Source: Flavobacteriales bacterium (lineage in GTDB: Bacteria > Bacteroidota > Bacteroidia > NS11-12g > UBA955). From it: 5,203 bases of DNA. A program made the position numbers and the translations under genes. The stretch's first letter is position 1; the number at the start of each line of letters is the position of its first letter. The stretch lies in the NCBI GenBank assembly GCA_947450405.1, contig CANFVI010000123.1, positions 1 through 5,203 of the forward strand, given 5' to 3'. The notes below the pieces were generated by a model, which saw only the letters and a program-made list of their open reading frames with translations, did not search any database and was not told where the DNA came from. This document shows positions 1 through 5,203 of this stretch, piece by piece.

Positions 1-1
1 A

Positions 2-1405
2 TGGCAGCAATATTCTTTTTCTATTCCTTCATCATATAAAGGGACTGTAAATTATATTATCATTACTGGTACCGCAAGAAGTGGAGCAAATGCAGGTGGA
101 AATATCTATTTAGATGATTTTGAATGGCAACATTTCCCTACCTATTGTTCAGGTAAACCTACAGCAGGAACATTTACCACCTCTCCAACCAAAATTTGTG
201 CAGGTGCCGGAGCTTTAACATTAACCTTATCTGGAAATACTACAGGTTCTGGAATTAGCATTCAATGGCAGAGTGCCACAACAGCAACTGGTACTTATGG
301 AAATGTTGGTACAGGAACCAATCCATTTGCTACTTTCGCCAATGCAACACGTTTTTACAGAGCTATCGTTACTTGTTCTAAATCTGGATTGTCAGATACT
401 ACCAAGTACATTGAAGTTAAAACTAATGCTGGAATAGCGCCTACATTAACCCTCACTCCAAATTTTGGAAGTATTTGTCCTGGTGGAAGTCCTGTTACAT
501 TAACAGCTGCCGCTACTGGAAACTCAACCATTACATGGGCTCCTACAACGGGATTAGACAAATCTACAGGAGATACTGTACATGCAAACCCAACAGTAAG
601 CACTGGCTATACTGTAACCGCTACAGATACTGCAGGTTGTACAGCTCAAAGAAATGTGAATGTGTTTATTTCTGCAAATCCAGTCATCAATTTAACATTC
701 AAGGATAGCAGTATGTGCGCCGGTGATTCTATGTTGGTTACAGCTACTGCCGGCGGTGGTGGCAATACATACTCTTGGTCTAATGGAGGAACAAAAGCAA
801 GTACTTATATTAAGGCATCCGGCAAGACTATTGCCACAGTATCAGTGAAAAGTAATGTTGGTTGTACTGGAACCAAATCTCAAAACTTCTATGAAGTAAC
901 CAAGGTGAAAGCAAATTTCTCATACGTTCAAAATGGATTCTCTTTTGATTTCAAAAATTTAACCACTGGCGGAAAAGCTTTCCATTGGTTCTTTGGCGAC
1001 GGAAATGAAAGTTTCAAAGAAATGCCTACTTACAAATATTCAACTGCTGGACCTATTGAAGTAACCTTTATTGTAGATAACTCACCTTGCGGTTCAGATA
1101 CAATGAAACAATTCATTAATCCTCAGCCAGTAAGCAGCTCAACCCGTCAATATTTAATTGATGGAGTTATGGTTTACCCTAACCCAGTTAACAATGCATT
1201 TACTGTTTTTGTTCCTGCAGTACATGGAATTGCTTCAATCAATGTTAGAAATCTTCAAGGACAATTGGTGAGCTCAAACAAAATCAACGCCAATAACAAC
1301 CGCCAAACCAAAATCAATACCGAAAACTTGGCAACTGGTGTTTACTTCGTTGAAATTATTGCAAACAACAAAAAAGACACATACAAAATTCAAGTAAATC
1401 ATTAA
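2..1405 (+). CDS. Secreted multidomain Ig-like/PKD protein with T9SS type A C-terminal sorting domain (5' partial)
   Basis: The reading frame is open from base 2 to the TAA at 1403-1405 (467 residues visible), so the true start lies upstream. Fragment residues 1-47 resemble the last strands of a jelly-roll domain (NIYLDDFEW, residues 34-42). Three Ig-like modules follow, each with a Cys-Trp-Cys core: C66/W89/C125, C159/W179/C213 and C239/W259/C288. A PKD module covers about residues 302-375, with FFGDG at 330-334 and a PTYKYSTAG strand. The last 80 residues or so form a Por/T9SS type A sorting domain: VYPNPV near 391-396, then NLQGQLV, LATGVYFVEI and a final KIQVNH. In this family the C-terminal domain directs passage through the type IX secretion pore and is then removed, leaving the protein on the surface or released. 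Ig and PKD modules usually act as spacers or adhesive units. The catalytic or binding part, if any, is outside the window, so the function (adhesin, hydrolase or matrix protein) is unknown. The sorting-domain call is strong; the protein's role is not determined. Confidence 0.95.
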   Translation, partial: WQQYSFSIPSSYKGTVNYIIITGTARSGANAGGNIYLDDFEWQHFPTYCSGKPTAGTFTTSPTKICAGAGALTLTLSGNTTGSGISIQWQSATTATGTYGNVGTGTNPFATFANATRFYRAIVTCSKSGLSDTTKYIEVKTNAGIAPTLTLTPNFGSICPGGSPVTLTAAATGNSTITWAPTTGLDKSTGDTVHANPTVSTGYTVTATDTAGCTAQRNVNVFISANPVINLTFKDSSMCAGDSMLVTATAGGGGNTYSWSNGGTKASTYIKASGKTIATVSVKSNVGCTGTKSQNFYEVTKVKANFSYVQNGFSFDFKNLTTGGKAFHWFFGDGNESFKEMPTYKYSTAGPIEVTFIVDNSPCGSDTMKQFINPQPVSSSTRQYLIDGVMVYPNPVNNAFTVFVPAVHGIASINVRNLQGQLVSSNKINANNNRQTKINTENLATGVYFVEIIANNKKDTYKIQVNH

Positions 1406-1418
1406 TTTGAATTTCTTT

Positions 1419-1461
1419 AATAAACAGAAAAGCCACCCTTTGGGTGGCTTTTCTGTTTATT
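1419..1461. terminator. Bidirectional rho-independent terminator between convergent genes
   Basis: This is a perfect inverted repeat: 20-base arms at 1419-1438 and 1442-1461 around a TTT loop (1439-1441). The core is GCCACCC-TTT-GGGTGGC, flanked by A-rich sequence on the left and TTTTCTGTTT on the right. Because the A-rich left arm is T-rich on the other strand, either transcript would form a GC-rich hairpin followed by U-rich RNA. It starts 13 bases after the stop of the secreted-protein gene and ends 23 bases before the stop of the barrel-protein gene, so it can serve both. The stem is certain from the sequence; termination activity is inferred from shape and position. Confidence 0.88.
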
Positions 1462-1484
1462 GTAATTTGTTATTCAATCATATG

Positions 1485-4400
1485 TTAATTCAAACCTCCA
1501 CCATGTGGCATTCCCATGCCTGGCATTGGCATTCCCGGAGGGGGTGTTCCACCCGGAAACATATACATTCTCCTATCTTTTTCATCCTTGCCTTGGTCTT
1601 TACTACCCTTAAATTGACGCAAATTATAAGTAACTGTTAACATAGCATAGCGCGTTAAAACCTTGGTTATTACATCTTCAAAATAAATTTGTGTAACATT
1701 TCTAGCAATGGCTTTATTCTGATTCAAAATATCATAAACACTCAACCTCACTTCTATTGTATTCTTCATGAATTTTTTAGCCAATCCCATATTCCACAAA
1801 TAAAATGTTTGGTTATAACTATTACTCAAACCAGTATATGCACTCTGCGTGACATCTGAAACAAATGCCCATTTATCAGTTGGATTATAATTTAATTTAA
1901 ACTGCGTACTTTGGTTGATATAACTTTGATTCAATGACGTTTGCAAGGTATTGATCACATAACTATAAGTCGTTGTGCTCATCAACGTAATGTCCAATTT
2001 GTTTACGTTAGTGCCCAAAACAAGACCAAAACTCGCCGAAGGGTTTTTTGAGGTGTTCGCTTTTGCCTCTCCATTTCCAATTTGAATCAGACTCGGAGTT
2101 TGAACGTAATTAAGTCCCCCATTCACATTCAAATTCAACTTTCCAGAATCCAATGGCGTTCCATAGGTACCAAACAATCTCAAGTTATAATATCCATCCA
2201 AATTAACTGCTTTCGACAGCTGTGCACCTGGATTCAATCGAAGTACACCAGTATCTCCAACTTTCACAAACAAAGGATTATTTCCTGCAATTTGGGTCAA
2301 AGAAGAAATATAATTTTTTGTATATGTTGCATTTATCAATACAAATAAATTCTTACCTTTTTCTGGAATCACAGAAAAATACCGCAAGGTTAAATTGTGC
2401 TGATAATCCTGAACTAGTGATTTATTACCTACGCTTAGTTGCAAAGAATTGCTGTTATTCACTACTTCTTGCAATTGATCAACCGACGGCGCATTGTTAG
2501 AAGTTCTATAATTCAAACGCAAATTCTTTTTCATACCCAGTTTATACCTGGCACTAAATGACGGTAAAATTGAATAAAATTGCCTACTAATTGTTGTAAC
2601 CATTGGAAATGTTTGATCGCTGTTTAACATAGCCACCTGACCACTTACCCCAATGTTTGTATTCCACTTATAATTTTGAAACTGATATTGTGCGCCAACT
2701 GAATGACTGCTATATCCATTTTTATACTTATTCGATAAAATCGTATCTAGGTAATTGATTTCAGACAAATAATTTTGAGGGACATAATTCAAACGATTGC
2801 TTCCATTTTGGTTTAAATTTCCTGTGTACATCATAGAAATTAAATTGTTTGAATCCAATCCTTCAGTAAATGTCAAATTGCCATTCAATGTCAACCCAGT
2901 TTTACCAATATCTAAGCGCTGAAGTTTTACGGTATCAATTTTATTTCCGGCAATATTAAAAATACTTTTGTTGTTAATATTTGTTTCTCCAGTTTGATTT
3001 GTAAAACCTGGATTAACGGAAACTGATAAGGTTCTACCCTTTTTTTGAAAAGACCGCATCCAATTGATATTTACCCCGCCATTATAACCAACTGAATTGT
3101 TATTGTACCCATTAACCAACTTACTGAAAATTGAGTCAACTGACTTGGGATTTGAAGTAATTCCTGTTAGGGGGTTTTTATTCCCATTGGTTTGAAGCGT
3201 CAATCTTGGCTGAATAATAATTCTATTTACAGTATCGGGCTTCCAATCAAAACGCATATTAAATCTATGATTTCTGTTATGTGTTAAATTTTGAGCGGTT
3301 TCATTATAATTATAACCCGACTGACTCCCAGTAACAAAAATTCTATTGGTACTCGTTGAATTGTCGTTGTCTGTATTATTTAAAAAATAACTTGCCGAGA
3401 AATCTAAGGTTTTCTTCTTTCCCAATTTATCGGAATAACTTAAACCAATTGCCGCAGTTGAGGTTATTCCATTTTGACTTCCTACAAAGAACTGACCAGC
3501 ACCACCCATACCGCCGCCAGCACCACCAAACATTCCGCCACCGCCGCCTCTTCCACCGCGAGAACCGCCTCCCATTGAACCCATGATGTCTTCAATTGAA
3601 AAGTTTTGTTCATTGATATTGTTCAATTGCGACAACAATGTAAAACGCCTATCTCCAGAAAAGTAGTTCAAATTTAATCCAGCTTTGTATTTATTGATAT
3701 CGCCACTGCCGTCAAAAGATCTTCCGTAACCCCCAAAACCCTTTCCAAATACACCATTCTTGAATCCCATTTTGGTAATGATATTCATGGTTTTTGTGGT
3801 GTTTCCATCGTCAAATCCTGTAAACGCACTTTGGTCGGAACGACCATCGTAAATTTGAATTTTAGAAATAACCTCAGCAGGTAAATTTTTCAAAGCTGTA
3901 TTGGGATCATCACCAAAAAACGGTTTGCCATCTACCAAAACTTTTTTCACCTGTTCGCCTTGTGCTTGAACTTGACCATTGCTAGAAGTAACACCAGGCA
4001 TTTTACGCACCAAATCTTCGGCTGTTGCGTCTGGATTCACTTTGTAATTTCCAGCGCTCAGTTCTGACGTATCACCTTTTTGAATTATTGCATTGGTTTT
4101 GATCTCAACTCCCTGCATTCTGTCTTTTAATTTCAACAAAACAAAAGGCTCTTCTAAGTTTAAACTTGGACCCTCAGCACTGCGTGTTGGTTTCCAATTT
4201 ACATAAGATTTGTAAGGTTCAAATCCTTCTGCAACCACAATAATATATGCCGAAAATGTATGTGGAGATCGGAAAGCACGTCTAGGATCGCCCATAGTTT
4301 GTAATTTAAACAAAGGCATGGGCGCTGAAATTTCAAAAGCACCAGATTTTGAAGAATTTACCGAAGCCAAAACCTCAGAGAGTACCTCATTAGGAACATT

Positions 4401-4592
4401 CAATATTTGCTCAATAGATGGTTTTTTATAGAAGGTATCCGCCATTCTATACAGGGTAATCTTTGTGTTTTCAATTGGCTGACCATTCGCATCTTGGACT
4501 TTTCCACTCACCAAATAACTTGTTGGAAATTGGGCATTGGAAGTTTGAAACAACCCTAACCCAATGATCAACATCAACAATAACTTTTTCAT
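1485..4592 (-). CDS. Outer-membrane beta-barrel protein, TonB-dependent-receptor-like, with CarboxypepD_reg-like N-terminal domain
   Basis: This is a complete 1035-residue protein. The start at 4590-4592 is chosen because it gives a clear signal peptide (MKKLLLMLIIGLGLFQTSNA, likely cut before Q21); no Shine-Dalgarno is visible just upstream. Residues about 26-155 are a carboxypeptidase-regulatory-like beta-sandwich (VSGKVQDANGQPIENTKITLY), longer than usual through inserts between its strands. Residues about 162-275 are plug-like: YKVNPDATAEDLVRKMPGV (183-201), VKKVLVDGKPFFGDDP (215-230) and DQSAFTGFDDGNTTKTMNI (253-271). The rest is a barrel of alternating strands, including NAPSVDQLQEVVNNSNSLQL, a segment typical of the outer-membrane beta-barrel family (PF14905-like). 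A glycine-rich insert lies at 338-366. The last strand seems to end at YAMLTVTYNLRQF (982-994), followed by a 41-residue charged, then Met/Pro/Gly-rich tail. There are no cysteines. The protein should sit in the outer membrane, but the substrate is unknown. No clear TonB box and no adjacent susD are seen, so energised import is not shown; a structural or export-related role is possible. Confidence 0.96.
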   Translation of the reverse strand: MKKLLLMLIIGLGLFQTSNAQFPTSYLVSGKVQDANGQPIENTKITLYRMADTFYKKPSIEQILNVPNEVLSEVLASVNSSKSGAFEISAPMPLFKLQTMGDPRRAFRSPHTFSAYIIVVAEGFEPYKSYVNWKPTRSAEGPSLNLEEPFVLLKLKDRMQGVEIKTNAIIQKGDTSELSAGNYKVNPDATAEDLVRKMPGVTSSNGQVQAQGEQVKKVLVDGKPFFGDDPNTALKNLPAEVISKIQIYDGRSDQSAFTGFDDGNTTKTMNIITKMGFKNGVFGKGFGGYGRSFDGSGDINKYKAGLNLNYFSGDRRFTLLSQLNNINEQNFSIEDIMGSMGGGSRGGRGGGGGMFGGAGGGMGGAGQFFVGSQNGITSTAAIGLSYSDKLGKKKTLDFSASYFLNNTDNDNSTSTNRIFVTGSQSGYNYNETAQNLTHNRNHRFNMRFDWKPDTVNRIIIQPRLTLQTNGNKNPLTGITSNPKSVDSIFSKLVNGYNNNSVGYNGGVNINWMRSFQKKGRTLSVSVNPGFTNQTGETNINNKSIFNIAGNKIDTVKLQRLDIGKTGLTLNGNLTFTEGLDSNNLISMMYTGNLNQNGSNRLNYVPQNYLSEINYLDTILSNKYKNGYSSHSVGAQYQFQNYKWNTNIGVSGQVAMLNSDQTFPMVTTISRQFYSILPSFSARYKLGMKKNLRLNYRTSNNAPSVDQLQEVVNNSNSLQLSVGNKSLVQDYQHNLTLRYFSVIPEKGKNLFVLINATYTKNYISSLTQIAGNNPLFVKVGDTGVLRLNPGAQLSKAVNLDGYYNLRLFGTYGTPLDSGKLNLNVNGGLNYVQTPSLIQIGNGEAKANTSKNPSASFGLVLGTNVNKLDITLMSTTTYSYVINTLQTSLNQSYINQSTQFKLNYNPTDKWAFVSDVTQSAYTGLSNSYNQTFYLWNMGLAKKFMKNTIEVRLSVYDILNQNKAIARNVTQIYFEDVITKVLTRYAMLTVTYNLRQFKGSKDQGKDEKDRRMYMFPGGTPPPGMPMPGMGMPHGGGLN
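3495..3581 (-). repeat. Glycine-rich low-complexity segment inside the barrel protein
   Basis: This encodes residues 338-366 of the barrel protein, almost entirely Gly with Ser, Arg, Met, Ala and Phe (for example GGGSRGGRGGGGGMFGG). It follows the segment NFSIEDIMGSM and precedes QFFVGSQNGITST, so it sits between early barrel strands and is likely a flexible loop. The DNA is visibly more GC-rich than its surroundings because of GGN glycine codons (many GGC and GGT). From memory, related barrel proteins carry a glycine-rich loop at the same place, so this is probably a family trait rather than a recent insertion. Confidence 0.7.
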
Positions 4593-4661
4593 GAAGAATA
4601 CAAATTTCGATGATTAGACGCTCATTTACACCAAAACAAGCGAATCTATTACTCAATTGGT

Positions 4662-4692
4662 CGAAAATATGACCCAAATCCCTCATTATCAA
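4662..4692 (-). promoter_or_regulatory. Possible Bacteroidota-type promoter for the barrel-protein gene
   Basis: Read on the minus strand, a TTG (4692-4690) lies 20 bases upstream of TATTTTCG (4669-4662). This is close to the -33 TTTG / -7 TAnnTTTG pattern of the Bacteroidota housekeeping sigma factor, with one mismatch in the -7 box. It would give a leader of roughly 60 bases. In AT-rich DNA such partial matches arise by chance, so this is only a candidate. Confidence 0.22.
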
Positions 4693-4701
4693 TAAAAATA
4701 A

Positions 4702-4731
4702 TTTTAAACACTTACCAAAATCCAAACTTTG
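4702..4731 (+). promoter_or_regulatory. Possible Bacteroidota-type promoter for the SPFH gene
   Basis: AAACTTTG at 4724-4731 matches the -7 consensus TAnnTTTG except at the first base, and TTTT at 4702-4705 lies 18 bases upstream where a TTTG-like -33 box would be expected. Transcription would then begin only a few bases before the ATG at 4747, giving a very short leader. The evidence is weak. Confidence 0.18.
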
Positions 4732-4746
4732 ATATAAATTCGTACT

Positions 4747-5203
4747 ATGAATATTTTTCCTCTTATTATTATCGGAGTCGCAATTCTTATTGTGCTGTCT
4801 GGTCTAGTAACAGTTCAACAAGGTACTGTTTCAATTGTTACAATGTTCGGAAAATACCGACGTGTTCTACATGCCGGTTTGAATTTTAAAATCCCGTTTT
4901 TGGAAGTGATTTTTCGCAAAATTTCTGTTCAGAACAGGTCTATTGAATTAGATTTTCAAGCAATTACCCAAGATCAAGCAAATGTTTATTTTAAAGCAAT
5001 GCTTTTGTATTCTGTTTTAAACAATGATGAAGAAACCCTAAAAAATGTAGCGTTCAAATTCGTAAATGAGCGTGATTTTATGTCGGCCCTTATTCGTACA
5101 ATTGAAGGAAGTATTCGTGGGTTTGTTGCTACAAAAAAGCAAGCAGAAATTTTATCCCTCAGAAATGAAATAGTTGATTCAGTAAAACACAACATTGATG
5201 ATG
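4747..5203 (+). CDS. SPFH/Band 7 domain membrane protein, stomatin/prohibitin-like (3' partial)
   Basis: The frame is open from the ATG at 4747 to the window end (152 residues plus one base). Residues about 4-23 form one hydrophobic N-terminal helix (FPLIIIGVAILIVLSGLVTV), a probable membrane anchor, followed directly by the SPFH domain: QQGTVSIVTMFGKYRRVLHAG (24-44), LNFKIPFLE (45-53), ISVQNRSIELDFQAITQDQA (59-78), then VYFKAMLLYSV (80-90). A helical, charged part (NVAFKFVNERDFMSALIRTIEGSIR and beyond) begins at about residue 100. Members are usually about 300 residues, so roughly half is visible. The family forms large membrane-bound oligomers that scaffold microdomains and often regulate membrane proteases or quality control. 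Which partner this one has cannot be seen, as no NfeD or FtsH-type gene lies in the window. This start is preferred because it is the first ATG in frame and gives the anchor helix at the very N-terminus. The family call is firm; the specific role is unknown. Confidence 0.95.
   Translation, partial: MNIFPLIIIGVAILIVLSGLVTVQQGTVSIVTMFGKYRRVLHAGLNFKIPFLEVIFRKISVQNRSIELDFQAITQDQANVYFKAMLLYSVLNNDEETLKNVAFKFVNERDFMSALIRTIEGSIRGFVATKKQAEILSLRNEIVDSVKHNIDD

Larger units (their letters stand above)
4593..4746. promoter_or_regulatory. Divergent intergenic promoter region
   Basis: These 154 non-coding, AT-rich bases separate the start of the barrel-protein gene (leftward) from the start of the SPFH gene (rightward). 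Both genes must be transcribed from here or from within a neighbour, as no other upstream gene faces the same way. No Shine-Dalgarno precedes either ATG (the leftward leader ends in TTTGTATTCTTC, the rightward one in ATATAAATTCGTACT), in line with the weak use of that signal in Bacteroidota. I see no strong operator-like palindrome, riboswitch or tRNA here. Confidence 0.6.

Noticed and set aside
1..39. ATG at the first base of the window as a gene start
   Set aside because: That frame stops at the TAA at 37-39. The coding frame is the next one, beginning at base 2.
389..1405. A shorter + strand gene starting at the TTG at 389
   Set aside because: The same frame is open back to base 2 and encodes good Ig-like and jelly-roll sequence upstream. 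The TTG falls in the middle of the first Ig-like module, so it is an internal codon of a gene that begins before the window.
1407..1640. Small + strand frame running from the terminator into the barrel gene
   Set aside because: It starts with TTG two bases after a stop, reads through the terminator hairpin and lies antisense to the conserved end of the barrel gene. The peptide shows no recognisable features.
2082..2500. Two overlapping + strand frames of 88 and 92 codons inside the barrel gene
   Set aside because: They are antisense to well-supported barrel strands and their translations look like chance complements.
3356..3586. A + strand frame opposite the glycine-rich loop
   Set aside because: Its Arg/His/Pro-rich translation is the complement of glycine codons in the real gene, so it is a shadow frame.
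1485..4592. Polysaccharide utilization (SusC/SusD) locus
   Set aside because: The barrel protein has SusC-like architecture in outline, but its plug and barrel motifs fit the separate outer-membrane beta-barrel family, and no susD or glycan-degrading enzyme flanks it.
4693..4706. Short inverted repeat TAAAA-ATAA-TTTTA in the intergenic region as an operator
   Set aside because: Five-base A/T arms are expected by chance in DNA this AT-rich, and nothing else supports a regulator site.
4471..4725. An 84-codon minus-strand frame covering the start of the barrel gene and the intergenic region
   Set aside because: It overlaps the signal peptide in another frame, has no domain signature and no supporting start context. 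The sequence conserved as a signal peptide and beta-sandwich domain is in the other frame.
4986..5195. A minus-strand frame of 69 codons opposite the SPFH gene
   Set aside because: It is antisense to a clear SPFH domain, and its sequence shows no recognisable motif.

Overview
The window looks like an ordinary chromosomal stretch from a member of the Bacteroidota. The DNA is AT-rich. One gene ends in a type IX secretion (Por) sorting domain, and another encodes a carboxypeptidase-regulatory-like/plug/beta-barrel outer-membrane protein of a type abundant in Chitinophagales, Sphingobacteriales and Flavobacteriales. Neither visible start codon has a clear Shine-Dalgarno sequence, which is also usual for the phylum. 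The exact genus cannot be told from the sequence.

Layout. Positions 2-1405 (+) hold the 3' part of a secreted multidomain protein: the end of a jelly-roll-like domain, three Ig-like modules, a PKD module and a T9SS type A sorting domain. Its start lies before the window. Positions 1406-1484 are a short gap between convergent genes, filled by a near-symmetrical hairpin that should stop transcription from both sides. Positions 1485-4592 (-) hold a complete 1035-residue outer-membrane beta-barrel protein with signal peptide, N-terminal CarboxypepD_reg-like domain, TonB plug-like domain, glycine-rich insert, barrel and an unusual Met/Pro/Gly-rich C-terminal tail. Positions 4593-4746 are a 154-bp AT-rich divergent promoter region. 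Positions 4747-5203 (+) hold the first 152 residues of an SPFH/Band 7 (stomatin/prohibitin-like) membrane protein that runs off the window.

The three genes are in convergent and divergent orientation, so they are probably three separate transcription units, and nothing in the window ties them into one pathway. All three act at the cell envelope: a surface or secreted protein, an outer-membrane barrel, and an inner-membrane scaffold-type protein. There is no SusD partner next to the barrel protein, so there is no sign of a polysaccharide utilization locus. I see no RNA genes, CRISPR arrays, insertion sequences or phage genes, and no convincing evidence of a new system. The most noteworthy points are small structural details within the proteins and the terminator.
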